Notes under the pieces: generated by a model
What the model was told of the DNA's origin: nothing
Seen by the model: only the letters and a program-made list of their open reading frames with translations
Database searches by the model: none
Source: Phocaeicola massiliensis B84634 = Timone 84634 = DSM 17679 = JCM 13223
Lineage (GTDB): Bacteria > Bacteroidota > Bacteroidia > Bacteroidales > Bacteroidaceae
Assembly: GCF_000382445.1 (NCBI RefSeq)
Contig: NZ_KB905472.1
Coordinates: forward strand, 1,183,505-1,247,504
Reading direction: 5' to 3'
DNA length: 64,000 nt
Position numbers and translations under genes: made by a program
Shown here: in pieces, positions 52,682 through 61,821 of the stretch
How positions within the stretch are numbered: position 1 is the first letter of the stretch
Layout of the letters: the number at the start of each line of letters is the position of its first letter

Positions 52682-53602
52682 ATGAAAGTATTAGTAGCAA
52701 CAGATAAACCGTTTGCTAAAATTGCAGTAGACGGTATTCGCAAAGAGATAGAAGCAGCAGGTTATGAACTGGCATTATTGGAGAAATATGGAGAAAAGGC
52801 AAAATTGCTGGAAGCGGTTAAAGATGCCGATGCCATTATTATCCGTAGTGATGTAATTGATGCTGAAGTATTGGACGCTGCTAAAGAGTTAAAAATTGTA
52901 GTGCGTGCCGGAGCAGGGTATGACAATGTGGATTTGGAGGCTGCTACGGCTCACAATGTATGTGTCATGAATACTCCGGGACAAAACTCCAATGCTGTGG
53001 CCGAACTGGCTTTCGGGTTGATGGTGATGGCTGTCCGCAATATGTATAACGGTGCTTCGGGTACTGAATTGAAAGGTAAGAAACTGGGTATTCATGCATA
53101 CGGTAATGTGGGACGTAATGTAGCTCGTATTGCCAAAGGCTTTGGTATGGACATCTATGCATACGATGCTTATTGTCCGAAAGAGGTCATTGAAGCAGAC
53201 GGTGTGAAGGCGGTTGCATCTACCGAAGAATTGTATGCTACTTGTAATATTGTATCTCTGCATATTCCTGCTACTCCTGAAACAAAAAATTCTATCAATT
53301 ATGATCTGGTAGACAAAATGCCTAAAAACGGTCTGCTGGTTAATACTGCACGCAAGGAAGTTATTAATGAAGCCGACTTGCTGCGTCTGATGAATGACCG
53401 TCCTGATTTGGAATATGTTACTGACATTATGCCTGTACATCATGCCGAATTTGCTGACCATTTTCCGGGTCGTTATTTCTCTACACCGAAGAAAATGGGC
53501 GCCCAAACTGCCGAAGCGAATATAAATGCCGGTATTGCAGCTGCCAGGCAGATTGTGGGTTTCCTGAAAGATGGTTGCGAAAAGTTTCGCGTAAATAAAT
53601 AA
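52682..53602 (+). CDS. serA: D-3-phosphoglycerate dehydrogenase, short form with Lys instead of catalytic His
   Basis: 306 residues from MKVLVATDKPFA; the frame from 52646 is open but runs through the hairpin. It is a D-2-hydroxyacid dehydrogenase with the NAD-binding turn HAYGNVGRNVA and the substrate Arg in NTARKEVINEADL. Where most family members have the catalytic His (TPHxGA), this protein has TPKKMGA (Lys270). A lysine at this place is known from the short Entamoeba/Bacteroides-type PGDH. There is no ACT or intervening domain, so serine feedback through ACT is not expected. It makes 3-phosphohydroxypyruvate for SerC. Confidence 0.92.
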   Translation: MKVLVATDKPFAKIAVDGIRKEIEAAGYELALLEKYGEKAKLLEAVKDADAIIIRSDVIDAEVLDAAKELKIVVRAGAGYDNVDLEAATAHNVCVMNTPGQNSNAVAELAFGLMVMAVRNMYNGASGTELKGKKLGIHAYGNVGRNVARIAKGFGMDIYAYDAYCPKEVIEADGVKAVASTEELYATCNIVSLHIPATPETKNSINYDLVDKMPKNGLLVNTARKEVINEADLLRLMNDRPDLEYVTDIMPVHHAEFADHFPGRYFSTPKKMGAQTAEANINAGIAAARQIVGFLKDGCEKFRVNK

Positions 53603-53631
53603 GTATTTATAACTTATAAATCTAATATTCT

Positions 53632-54879
53632 ATGGCTATAATAAAACCCTTCAAGGGCATTCGCCCTCCGAAAGAACTGGTGGAGCAAGTCGCTTCCCGT
53701 CCTTATGATGTGCTTAATTCGGAAGAAGCCCGTGAAGAAGCAAAGGGTAATGAGAAATCACTTTATCATATCATCAAACCGGAAATAGACTTTCCGGCAG
53801 GTACAGACGAGCATGATGCGAAGGTGTATGACAAGGCTGCTGAGAATTTCCGGATGTTTCAGGACAAAGGTTGGCTGGTGCAGGACGAAAAGGAAAACTA
53901 TTATGTGTATGCACAGACCATGAATGGTAAGACTCAGTATGGTTTGGTAGTAGGTGCCTATGTTCCCGATTATATGAATGGTATTATCAAGAAGCATGAA
54001 TTGACCCGCCGTGACAAGGAAGAAGACCGGATGAAACATGTACGTGTGAATAATGCCAACATTGAACCGGTATTTTTCGCTTATCCCGATAATGCAGAAC
54101 TGGATGCTATTGTTAAGAAATACACTTCTCAAAAACCGGAATATGATTTTATAGCTCCGGGTGACGGCTTCGGCCATTCATTTTGGGTTATAGACCGGGA
54201 AAATGATATTGAAGCCATTACTAAAGCTTTTGCCGCAATGCCTGCATTATATATTGCTGACGGCCATCACCGCTCGGCTGCCGCAGCATTGGTCGGAGCA
54301 GAAAAGGCAAAGCAGAATCCAAATCATAAAGGTGATGAAGAATATAATTATTTCATGGCAGTCTGTTTCCCGGCTAATCAGTTGACTATCATCGATTATA
54401 ATCGTGTGGTGAAAGATTTGAACGGCTTGACTCCCGAAGAGTTCTTAGCGGCTGTCGGAAAGAACTTTGTCATCGAGGAAAAGGGTGTGGAAATCTATAA
54501 ACCGCAAAGCCTCCATAATTTCTCCCTTTATCTGGAAGGCAAATGGTACAGCCTGACTGCCAAGGAGGGAACTTACGATGATAATGATCCTATCGGAGTG
54601 TTGGATGTAACTATTTCTTCTAATCTGATATTGGATGAAATCCTTGGTATTAAAGATCTTCGTTCTGATAAACGAATCGATTTCGTGGGTGGTATCCGTG
54701 GCTTGGGAGAACTGAAAAAGCGTGTAGACAGTGGCGAGATGAAAGTTGCTTTAGCGCTCTATCCTGTTTCAATGAAACAGCTGATGGATATTGCCGATAC
54801 CGGCAACATTATGCCGCCGAAGACTACTTGGTTTGAACCAAAACTTCGTTCGGGATTGATTATTCATAAACTGAATTAA
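53632..54879 (+). CDS. DUF1015 family protein
   Basis: 415 residues with the typical start AIIKPFKGIRPPKELVEQVASRPYDV and the conserved LYIADGHHRSAAA of DUF1015. It is cytoplasmic, without membrane segments. It follows serA by 29 bp, and this linkage with serC-serA suggests a role close to serine metabolism. The biochemical activity is not deducible from the sequence; members are sometimes called SerA-associated or kinase-like. Confidence 0.9.
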   Translation: MAIIKPFKGIRPPKELVEQVASRPYDVLNSEEAREEAKGNEKSLYHIIKPEIDFPAGTDEHDAKVYDKAAENFRMFQDKGWLVQDEKENYYVYAQTMNGKTQYGLVVGAYVPDYMNGIIKKHELTRRDKEEDRMKHVRVNNANIEPVFFAYPDNAELDAIVKKYTSQKPEYDFIAPGDGFGHSFWVIDRENDIEAITKAFAAMPALYIADGHHRSAAAALVGAEKAKQNPNHKGDEEYNYFMAVCFPANQLTIIDYNRVVKDLNGLTPEEFLAAVGKNFVIEEKGVEIYKPQSLHNFSLYLEGKWYSLTAKEGTYDDNDPIGVLDVTISSNLILDEILGIKDLRSDKRIDFVGGIRGLGELKKRVDSGEMKVALALYPVSMKQLMDIADTGNIMPPKTTWFEPKLRSGLIIHKLN

Positions 54880-54887
54880 TTTTTTGG

Positions 54888-54929
54888 AGAGGTGTATCAG
54901 AAGAAACTTTGGAGTCTTGATACACCTCT
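54888..54929 (+). terminator. Long hairpin after the serine operon
   Basis: AGAGGTGTATCA (54888-54899) and TGATACACCTCT (54918-54929) form a perfect 12-bp stem with an 18-base loop. No T-run follows, so it may act in mRNA protection or as a factor-dependent terminator. Confidence 0.55.
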
Positions 54930-55051
54930 AAAACAATACAGTGATAAGAAGAAATCCAACTCTTCATATTCGGAAATGATTTATTATTGTTGTTGTATAG
55001 GTGGAATATAGATAAATTGTTGTTAGGACAAAAGAATAAATTTCTTTCCCT

Positions 55052-55082
55052 TTGTTTATTGCGAACAAATATCTAATTTCGC
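55052..55082 (+). promoter_or_regulatory. Promoter of the DMT transporter gene
   Basis: TTTG at 55052-55055 and TAATTTCG at 55075-55082, spaced 19 bp. Confidence 0.6.
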
Positions 55083-55107
55083 GGCGATTTTAAGAAGATA
55101 GACTATA

Positions 55108-56019
55108 ATGACTAACAACAAGACTAAAGGATTTATCCTTGGAGCGATTGCAGCAGCCAGTTACGGCATGAACCCCCTTTTCACTCTTCCCCTTTACAGT
55201 GCAGGAATGAGCGTAGATACAGTATTATTTTACCGTTATTCGCTGGCTGTTATCGTTCTTGGCATTATGATGAAATTTCAAAAGCAATCTTTTGCCATAA
55301 AAAGGGTAGATGTGCTGCCACTCTGCATAATGGGATTATTGTTTGCTTTCTCTTCTTTGTTCCTTTTCATGAGCTACAACTATATGGATGCAGGCATTGC
55401 TTCTACCATTCTGTTTGTTTATCCGGTATTAGTGGCTATTATTATGGCGGTGGTCTTTAAAGAGAAGGTTTCCCCCATTACGATGTTTTCCATTGCTCTT
55501 GCCTTTGTAGGTATATCCATGTTGTGCAAGAGTCCGGGCGGACAGACACTCAGCCTGGTAGGAATCACATTTGTCTTCCTTTCTTCATTGTCTTATGCCA
55601 TTTATATAGTGGGGGTCAATCGCTCATCGCTCAAAGATATGCCGATTGCCAAACTTACCTTTTATGTTTTGTTGTTCGGATTATCGGTGTATGTAGTGCG
55701 TTTGCAGTTCTGTACAGAATTGCAGGTCATTCCAACGCCGATGCTATGGATAAATGCTGTTTCGCTGGCAGTCTTTCCTACTGTCATCTCACTGGTGACA
55801 ATGACTAAGGCTATTCATTATATAGGTTCTACTCCAACTGCCATCTTGGGTGCATTGGAGCCGGTTACCGCTTTATTTTTCGGGGTACTGGTATTCGGTG
55901 AACAGTTGACTCCACGCATTATTTTGGGTATCTTGATGGTGATTACCGCAGTAACTCTGATCATTGGAGGAAAATCATTACTGAAGAAAAGAAAGATTAG
56001 AGTAAAACACAGCAGATAA
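55108..56019 (+). CDS. EamA/DMT-family transporter
   Basis: 303 residues with ten predicted membrane helices in two EamA repeats of five (about 10-140 and 155-295). Features are LGAIAAASYGMNPLFTLPLY at the start and ALEPVTALFFGVLVFGEQLT in the second repeat, the usual EamA signature. It is probably an inner-membrane exporter of a metabolite or amino acid; the substrate is not deducible. It ends with a basic tail (KKRKIRVKHSR). It is a single gene between its own promoter and the hexosaminidase promoter. Confidence 0.9.
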   Translation: MTNNKTKGFILGAIAAASYGMNPLFTLPLYSAGMSVDTVLFYRYSLAVIVLGIMMKFQKQSFAIKRVDVLPLCIMGLLFAFSSLFLFMSYNYMDAGIASTILFVYPVLVAIIMAVVFKEKVSPITMFSIALAFVGISMLCKSPGGQTLSLVGITFVFLSSLSYAIYIVGVNRSSLKDMPIAKLTFYVLLFGLSVYVVRLQFCTELQVIPTPMLWINAVSLAVFPTVISLVTMTKAIHYIGSTPTAILGALEPVTALFFGVLVFGEQLTPRIILGILMVITAVTLIIGGKSLLKKRKIRVKHSR

Positions 56020-56031
56020 AACGGATTGTTG

Positions 56032-56039
56032 TATCTTTG
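56032..56039 (+). promoter_or_regulatory. -7 box of the hexosaminidase gene
   Basis: TATCTTTG, 31 bp before the ATG at 56070. Confidence 0.7.
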
Positions 56040-56069
56040 CCCTTGCAACAAATTATTATATTTTAAACA

Positions 56070-58391
56070 ATGAAAAAGCAATTTATGCAATGGGCAGGAC
56101 TTGGAATGTGGGTAGCACTGACCCTGTCTGCATGTACCCCTACAAAAAGAGAAGTAGGTAATCTGAATGTTATTCCTCAACCGCAAGAGGTCGTTCAAAA
56201 TTTTCAGGAAAATCCTTTTGTTATTCATTCGGGCACAAAAATTGTTTATCCGGCAGGTAATGAAAAGCTGGAACGGACAGCTGAATTTTTGGCTTCTTAT
56301 ATAAAAGAAGCCACGGGACTTACCGTTCAATGTACGACAGAGAATAAAGAAAGTGATGCCATCATTCTGTCTGTTGATACTGCTATAAAACAAAAAGAGG
56401 GATATCGGCTGGAGGTAACATCCAATAATATCCGTTTGGCAGGTGGAAGTGAAGCGGGAGTGTTTTATGGTATTCAGACTTTACATAAATCTATGCCGGT
56501 GACGAAGGATAGAGAGTCGGCATCTGCCATTCCTGCCGGTATCGTCAATGATTATCCCCGTTTTGATTATCGCGGATTTATGGTCGACGTAGGTCGTCAT
56601 TATTTCCCGGTTTCTTATCTGAAGCAGATTATCGATATGCTGGCGTTACATAATATTAATTATTTTCATTGGCATCTTACGGAAGATCAAGGGTGGCGAA
56701 TTGAGATTAAGAAATACCCTAAGCTGACCGAAATAGGTTCGACGCGCCCACGTACCTTGATGGATTGGAGCACAAGAGAATACGACGAGACTCCACACAG
56801 CGGATTTTATACTCAGGAAGAAGCAAAGGAGATTGTGAAATATGCAGCAGACCGTTTTATTACAGTTATTCCCGAAGTAGACCTTCCGGGACACATGATG
56901 GCTGCATTGGCTTCATATCCCGAATTGGGTTGTACCGGAGGTCCGTATGAAATACCGTGCGAATGGGGAGTTTTCCCGGATGTGTTGTGTGGCGGAAATA
57001 CGAAGGCTTTGGAGTTTGCCAAAGATGTATTAAATGAAATAATGGATATTTTTCCTTCCCCTTACATTCATATCGGTGGAGACGAATGTCCGAAGGTACG
57101 CTGGAAAGAATGTCCTAAGTGTCAGGCGAAGATTCGCGAACTGGGACTGAAGGATACTCCTAAACACAATAAAGAAAACCGGTTGCAGACCTATTTTATG
57201 GCTGAAGTCGGAAAAGTAATCAGTGAGAGAGGACGTAAGATGTTGGGATGGGATGAAATGCTTGAAGGGGGCTTGGCTCCGGGGGCAACCGTTATGTCGT
57301 GGACAAGTCCCCGAGGCGGCATAGAGACAGTGCGTCTGCATCATAACGCTATAATGACTCCCATTCAATACCTCTATTTCAGTAATCCTACCTACAATCG
57401 CATCAAGGGAACAAAGAGCCTTGAGCGCGTTTATACTTTCGAACCGGTATCGGATGAATTGACAGAGGAAGAAAAACAATATATCATAGGGGCTCAAGGA
57501 TGTATCTGGACTGAATGGACTCGTGACAGTCTTAAGATGGAATGGCAGATTCTTCCTCGTATGGCAGCCCTTTCCGAGATTCAATGGACAGAACCTGCGC
57601 ATAAGGATTTTGACGGTTTCCTGAATCGTCTTCCGGCTTTATTGGCTATTTATAAAGATCGTGGTTATGACTTCCGTCAGGATATTTATGATGTTACCAT
57701 TCAGGTTGTTCCCGAAGAACAAGAAGGAAAAGCTAAAGTCTTTTTTCTTACTTTCGATAACGCCGAAGTGCACTATACATTAGACGGCAGCGAGCCCAAT
57801 GCCCAATCTTCTCTTTACACAGATACATTGCACCTGGATAAGGATGCAGTTATTCAGGCAATAGCCGTTCGTCCGCAAGGCAATAGCAGTATCAGTAAGG
57901 AAGAAATTCATTTCAATGCTGTTACCATGAAGCCTGCGACGCTGAATGTAGAACCTCACAAATCATATACTTTTCAAGGAGGAAGTACATTAACAGACGG
58001 ACTTTATGGAGACTTGAACTACCGTTCCGGTCGTTGGGTCGGTTTTTATGGTAACAATCCGGATATCACCATTGATATGCAGGAGCCGAAAGAAATCTCA
58101 TCGGCCTTTATCAATACATTATTGAATCCGGGAGATGCCATATTCGGAGCGACCGGTCTGAAAATAGAAATCTCTGATGATGGAAAAGTTTTCCGTGAGA
58201 TAGCCTCTAAGAAGATTCCCGTATTGGAAAAAGGAACAAAGATGCAAATTCGTAAAGAAGAGATTTCGTTTGATAAAGTCAAAACCAGATATGTACGGAT
58301 AATTGCAGAGACAACTTCAAAACTTCCTGCCTGGCATTCTATGCCCGGAAAGAACGCTTTCTTGTTTGTGGATGAGATAGGAGTGGAATAA
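56070..58391 (+). CDS. Beta-N-acetylhexosaminidase lipoprotein, GH20
   Basis: 773 residues. The signal peptide has a lipobox (LSAC, Cys23). A GH20b N-terminal domain (about 30-160) is followed by a GH20 barrel (about 165-510) with the catalytic pair Asp338-Glu339 in IHIGGDECP and the substrate-binding HWHLTEDQGWRIE. Next come a chitobiase-C-terminal-like segment (YTLDGSEPN) and a C-terminal F5/8-type (discoidin) carbohydrate-binding domain (about 635-773). It removes terminal GlcNAc/GalNAc from host glycans, probably at the cell surface or in the periplasm. No SusC/SusD pair lies next to it, so it is not part of a classical PUL here. Confidence 0.95.
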   Translation: MKKQFMQWAGLGMWVALTLSACTPTKREVGNLNVIPQPQEVVQNFQENPFVIHSGTKIVYPAGNEKLERTAEFLASYIKEATGLTVQCTTENKESDAIILSVDTAIKQKEGYRLEVTSNNIRLAGGSEAGVFYGIQTLHKSMPVTKDRESASAIPAGIVNDYPRFDYRGFMVDVGRHYFPVSYLKQIIDMLALHNINYFHWHLTEDQGWRIEIKKYPKLTEIGSTRPRTLMDWSTREYDETPHSGFYTQEEAKEIVKYAADRFITVIPEVDLPGHMMAALASYPELGCTGGPYEIPCEWGVFPDVLCGGNTKALEFAKDVLNEIMDIFPSPYIHIGGDECPKVRWKECPKCQAKIRELGLKDTPKHNKENRLQTYFMAEVGKVISERGRKMLGWDEMLEGGLAPGATVMSWTSPRGGIETVRLHHNAIMTPIQYLYFSNPTYNRIKGTKSLERVYTFEPVSDELTEEEKQYIIGAQGCIWTEWTRDSLKMEWQILPRMAALSEIQWTEPAHKDFDGFLNRLPALLAIYKDRGYDFRQDIYDVTIQVVPEEQEGKAKVFFLTFDNAEVHYTLDGSEPNAQSSLYTDTLHLDKDAVIQAIAVRPQGNSSISKEEIHFNAVTMKPATLNVEPHKSYTFQGGSTLTDGLYGDLNYRSGRWVGFYGNNPDITIDMQEPKEISSAFINTLLNPGDAIFGATGLKIEISDDGKVFREIASKKIPVLEKGTKMQIRKEEISFDKVKTRYVRIIAETTSKLPAWHSMPGKNAFLFVDEIGVE

Positions 58392-58441
58392 TATAAAATT
58401 AAAAGGAGGCAAAACGTTGATAATGCTATTATTTTGCTAGT

Positions 58442-58586
58442 AGGGGGGTGTCAAAACTAAACCGGCCTATCCCATCGTCAGCTGTAGGGGCAGGGTTTGC
58501 CTGCCCGAAGACATAAAGCCAACTGTTTTCGGGCGAGCGAACCTTGCCCCTACGAACGAAACGACAGTTTTGACACATCCTCTTTC
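58442..58586. repeat. Dispersed intergenic inverted-repeat element, copy 2
   Basis: It begins AGGGGGGTGTCAAAACT and ends AGTTTTGACACATCCTCT, which are inverted to each other. The inner GTAGGGGCAGGGTTTGCCTG, CCCG and CGGGCGAGCGAACCTTGCCC are nearly the same as in copy 1 (23818-23978). As in copy 1, it lies between convergent genes (hexosaminidase and the ECF sigma factor). Confidence 0.8.
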
Positions 58587-58666
58587 TTTGAATCGAAATT
58601 GTGAAAGAAAAATTGTATGTTAAAAATCTATTATGATTAAGTGGCTATCCTTTGTCCGACTGTTCC

Positions 58667-59167
58667 TTACGAGAAATCTCTCAAATCCTTTTGAAGTTTC
58701 TTTCGGGCAAAGTGCAAACGGCTTTTGATTGTTCCGATGGGCAAGTCCATTTTTTCTGCTATCTCTTTATATTTCAGTCCTGATACAAACATCATAAAAG
58801 GCTGTTTCGTGTCATCGGGCAATTTGTTGATTATCCTATACAGCAGTTTTAAATCATAAGTTTCTTCAAATTTGTCATCATCTTTGGCTACCTGAATCTG
58901 TGCATAGTCCGTGAAGTTGGAATCCAGGAAATTAAGCTCACGAACAGAACGGCGGTAATTATTGATGAATAAATTACGCATGATGGTATACATCCATCCT
59001 TTAAAGTTTTCCTGGCGGATAAATTTCTGTGTATTATCCAGAGCCTTTAAGATAGAATCTTGTACCAAGTCGTTTGCAGAATCCTGATTTGCAGTCAATT
59101 TAAAAGCGAAGCTCATAAGTTCCGGTTGCATCGCTACTATTTTATTTATGATTTTAGAGTTTTCCAT
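58667..59167 (-). CDS. ECF-type RNA polymerase sigma factor
   Basis: 166 residues from MENSKIINKIVAMQPEL; the frame from 59197 adds ten residues and is less likely. Region 2 (about 10-80) has DLVQDSILKALDN and FKGWMYTIMRNLFINNYRR. Region 4 (about 105-162) has YKEIAEKMDLPIGTIKSRLH. No anti-sigma gene is adjacent; upstream is a divergent small ORF/exonuclease unit and downstream the intergenic repeat. The signal and targets are unknown. Confidence 0.92.
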   Translation of the reverse strand: MENSKIINKIVAMQPELMSFAFKLTANQDSANDLVQDSILKALDNTQKFIRQENFKGWMYTIMRNLFINNYRRSVRELNFLDSNFTDYAQIQVAKDDDKFEETYDLKLLYRIINKLPDDTKQPFMMFVSGLKYKEIAEKMDLPIGTIKSRLHFARKKLQKDLRDFS

Positions 59168-59310
59168 ATCCTTCTTTTGTTGTTTTACGATATACAAAGG
59201 TCCGTTTTATGCAAGAAAAAAGAAATGGCGATTTATCCGAAAAACTTGGCAATTATTCCTTAATGCATGGAGAAGGTCGGTAAAGAACTAAAATAAAAGG
59301 AGGGTAGTAA

Positions 59311-59341
59311 TTGTGTACTTCGATTATATTCTATACATTTG
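59311..59341 (+). promoter_or_regulatory. Promoter of the small ORF/exonuclease unit
   Basis: TTG at 59311-59313 and TACATTTG at 59334-59341, spaced 20 bp. Confidence 0.6.
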
Positions 59342-59369
59342 TGATAACGGATAAAAACAGAAGAATACG

Positions 59370-59543
59370 ATGAATATTAATAAAATTATAGCTGGTTATA
59401 GAGAGGCTTTTGGCGAAAAGGCTGAACTTTCGCATTCTGCCGTCCCGATGTCCTGCTTTAAAGTGATGTACCACACCATGCGCAACAGTTGTCTGTTCGA
59501 TACCTATGCATGGGGAAAAATCAGAGAAAGAATCAATGGATAA
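59370..59543 (+). CDS. 57-residue protein overlapping the exonuclease gene
   Basis: MNINKIIAGYREAFGEKAEL begins 28 bp after the -7 box. The ORF ends at 59543, overlapping the exonuclease ATG (59536) by 8 bp. The first 20 residues recall the start of DUF169-type proteins and the rest does not, so it may be a truncated relative kept because its translation drives the next gene. No membrane segment; two cysteines. Confidence 0.5.
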   Translation: MNINKIIAGYREAFGEKAELSHSAVPMSCFKVMYHTMRNSCLFDTYAWGKIRERING

Positions 59544-60024
59544 TTTTGCGGCAATAGACTTTGAAACGGCAAATAATGAGCGCACCAGTGTGTGCAGTGT
59601 GGGTGTTGTGATAGTAAAGGATGGTGAGATTGTAGATAAGTTTTATAGTCTTATTCATCCCGAACCGGACTATTATTTGTATTGGAACACACGTGTACAC
59701 GGGCTGACTCGGGAAGATACGGCCAATGCTCCTGTTTTTTCCGAAGTATGGAAACAAGTAGAACCCAAAATCACAGGACTTCCGTTGGTTGCGCATAACA
59801 AGGCGTTTGATGAAGCCTGCCTGAAAGCAGTATTCAGAACCTATTGTATGGATTATCCTGATTATGAGTTTTATTGCACTTATCAGGCATCACGCAAATT
59901 AAAAGGGTTACGGAATCATCAGCTACATACGGTGGCCGAGTTCTTCGGGTTTGATTTGAAGAATCACCATCACGCATTGGCAGATGCGGAAGCTTGTGCA
60001 TGGATAGCCCGATATGTGTTGTAG
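59536..60024 (+). CDS. 3'-5' exonuclease, DnaQ/epsilon type (DEDD superfamily)
   Basis: 162 residues from MDNFAAIDFETANNER. The Met at 59506 lies inside the upstream ORF and is less likely. The exonuclease motifs are visible: ExoI with Asp-Phe-Glu (AIDFETAN), ExoII with VAHNKAFDEACL and ExoIII with HHALADAEACAWI, so all acidic residues and the His are present. It is a stand-alone proofreading-type or repair nuclease; it may also act on RNA. It follows a 57-residue ORF with which it overlaps and is probably translationally coupled. Confidence 0.9.
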   Translation: MDNFAAIDFETANNERTSVCSVGVVIVKDGEIVDKFYSLIHPEPDYYLYWNTRVHGLTREDTANAPVFSEVWKQVEPKITGLPLVAHNKAFDEACLKAVFRTYCMDYPDYEFYCTYQASRKLKGLRNHQLHTVAEFFGFDLKNHHHALADAEACAWIARYVL

Positions 60025-60059
60025 TTTTTATATTTTTCCAATAATAATGATTTCCTTTG

Positions 60060-60665
60060 ATGATGATACAAGAAGATACATATAAAACGATAATCGGTGT
60101 AGCCGAAGGTATTTATACAGAGAAGAGAAGTAAATTTATAGCTATTGCCATTCCTGTACATACCGTTGAAGAGATAAAACAGCATCTTGATATTTATCAA
60201 AAAAAATACTATGATGCGCGTCATGTGTGCTATGCTTATATGCTTGGACATGAAAGAAAAGACTTTCGTGCCAATGATAACGGAGAACCGTCCGGTACTG
60301 CCGGAAAACCTATTTTGGGACAAATAAATTCTAACGGGCTGACTGATATTCTTATTGTTGTCGTGAGATACTTCGGTGGCATCAAACTGGGAACAAGCGG
60401 ATTAATCGTCGCCTATAAAGCTGCGGCAGCAGAAGCGATAGCCAATGCCACAATAATAGAAAAAACGGTGGACGATGAGATTGCCGTTGCTTTTGAATAT
60501 CCTTTTATGAATGACGTCATGCGTATCGTAAAAGAAGAAGAACCGGAAATCTTGGAACAGTCATACGATATGGATTGCCTGATGAAGCTCCGTATCCGCC
60601 GGTCTATGATGGGGAAATTGCGTGCTCGCTTGGAGAAAGTTGAAACAGCCCGAATTATCGAATAA
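60060..60665 (+). CDS. YigZ/IMPACT family protein
   Basis: 201 residues. Met at 60060 or 60063 are both possible (ATGATG); the TTG at 60057 is unlikely. An UPF0029/IMPACT N-terminal domain (about 15-125) has EKRSKFIAIAIPV, ARHVCYAYMLG, FRANDNGEPSGTAGKPI and VRYFGGIKLGTSGL, all signatures of the YigZ family. A C-terminal DUF1949-like domain follows. It is cytoplasmic; the biochemical role is not established. It starts 35 bp after the exonuclease and is probably in the same operon. Confidence 0.93.
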   Translation: MMIQEDTYKTIIGVAEGIYTEKRSKFIAIAIPVHTVEEIKQHLDIYQKKYYDARHVCYAYMLGHERKDFRANDNGEPSGTAGKPILGQINSNGLTDILIVVVRYFGGIKLGTSGLIVAYKAAAAEAIANATIIEKTVDDEIAVAFEYPFMNDVMRIVKEEEPEILEQSYDMDCLMKLRIRRSMMGKLRARLEKVETARIIE

Positions 60666-60763
60666 CCCTTTTGGCATTATTGTTGGTTCAATGGTGTTTC
60701 CGGGAGGCTTTGATTGAAACATGTTTGTAACATGAATGACACATCGCAGATATATCGGTTCTC

Positions 60764-60771
60764 TATCTTTG
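60764..60771 (+). promoter_or_regulatory. -7 box of the porin gene
   Basis: TATCTTTG, 35 bp before the ATG at 60806. Confidence 0.65.
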
Positions 60772-60805
60772 CAGTCGAAAATAAAAAGTCACATTAATAA
60801 TAAAG

Positions 60806-61819
60806 ATGAGAAGAACACTCGCAGCCGCTGTCTTTACAGCTTTAAGCATAGCAACCGCAGGTGCGCAACTAACTATTCCCAAGGAATATCTTCCTAAGGT
60901 TCACGGGACTATACGTAGTAAATACGAGCTTCAGACTACTACAGGCATGCAACGCTTTCAGGTAAGAAACGCCCGTGTCAGTTTGGACGGAAAGGTACTG
61001 CCGGTTATTGCATATAAGGCAGAAATAGATTTATCGGATGAAGGAAGCATCAAGATGCTGGATGCGTATGCCCGCTTCGTTCCTAATGATACATGGAATT
61101 TGACAATGGGACAGATGCGTGTTCCGTTTACTATTGATGCGCATCGCTCTCCTCATCAGCAATATTTTGCCAATCGCTCCTTCATAGCCAAGCAGGTGGG
61201 GAATGTGCGTGATGTGGGTGCTACCGGAGCTCTTGCTTTAGATGGTAATTTGCCGATGAAGTTGGAAGCCGGACTATTCAATGGCTCGGGACTGACTCAA
61301 CAAAAAGAATGGCATAGCACCCTGAACTATTCAGCCAAGCTGCAATTAATGCCTTGGAAAGGTTATAACCTTACTTTAAGCACGCAAAAAGTACACCCGG
61401 ATAAAAATAGTATCTATATGTATGACATCGGTACGTATTATGAATTTTCCAATTGGCATTTTGAGGTGGAATACTTATATAAAACATATGCTCACGATGC
61501 TTTTAAAGATGTGCACGCTTTTAATGGCTTTGTAAATTATGATTTGCCTATCAAGAAAGGGCTGTTTAAGAAAATATCTTTCTTGGGACGATATGACAGT
61601 ATGGGCGATCATAGTAACGGTGTTGCCAATGAAGAAGGACAACTTTATATCACGGACTATTCCCGTCAACGTCTGACCGGTGGCGTGACGCTGAGTTTCG
61701 GAAAAGCTTTTCAGGCAGATTTGCGTATCAATTACGAGAAATATTTTTATGATGACTTATCTCTGGCTAAAGAATCGGAGCAAGACAAATTCGTAATGGA
61801 ACTGATGGTGAGATTCTAA
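60806..61819 (+). CDS. Phosphate-selective porin O/P family outer-membrane protein
   Basis: 337 residues with the signal peptide MRRTLAAAVFTALSIATAGA, then alternating beta-strands and a C-terminal aromatic residue (MVRF) as in outer-membrane barrels. KVHGTIRSKYELQTTTGMQR, RFQVRNARVSLDG and LTMGQMRVPFTIDAHRSP are typical of the OprO/OprP type. Phosphate selectivity in the name comes from Pseudomonas homologues and is not shown here. Its stop lies 2 bp from the stop of uvrB on the other strand. Confidence 0.9.
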   Translation: MRRTLAAAVFTALSIATAGAQLTIPKEYLPKVHGTIRSKYELQTTTGMQRFQVRNARVSLDGKVLPVIAYKAEIDLSDEGSIKMLDAYARFVPNDTWNLTMGQMRVPFTIDAHRSPHQQYFANRSFIAKQVGNVRDVGATGALALDGNLPMKLEAGLFNGSGLTQQKEWHSTLNYSAKLQLMPWKGYNLTLSTQKVHPDKNSIYMYDIGTYYEFSNWHFEVEYLYKTYAHDAFKDVHAFNGFVNYDLPIKKGLFKKISFLGRYDSMGDHSNGVANEEGQLYITDYSRQRLTGGVTLSFGKAFQADLRINYEKYFYDDLSLAKESEQDKFVMELMVRF

Positions 61820-61821
61820 TC

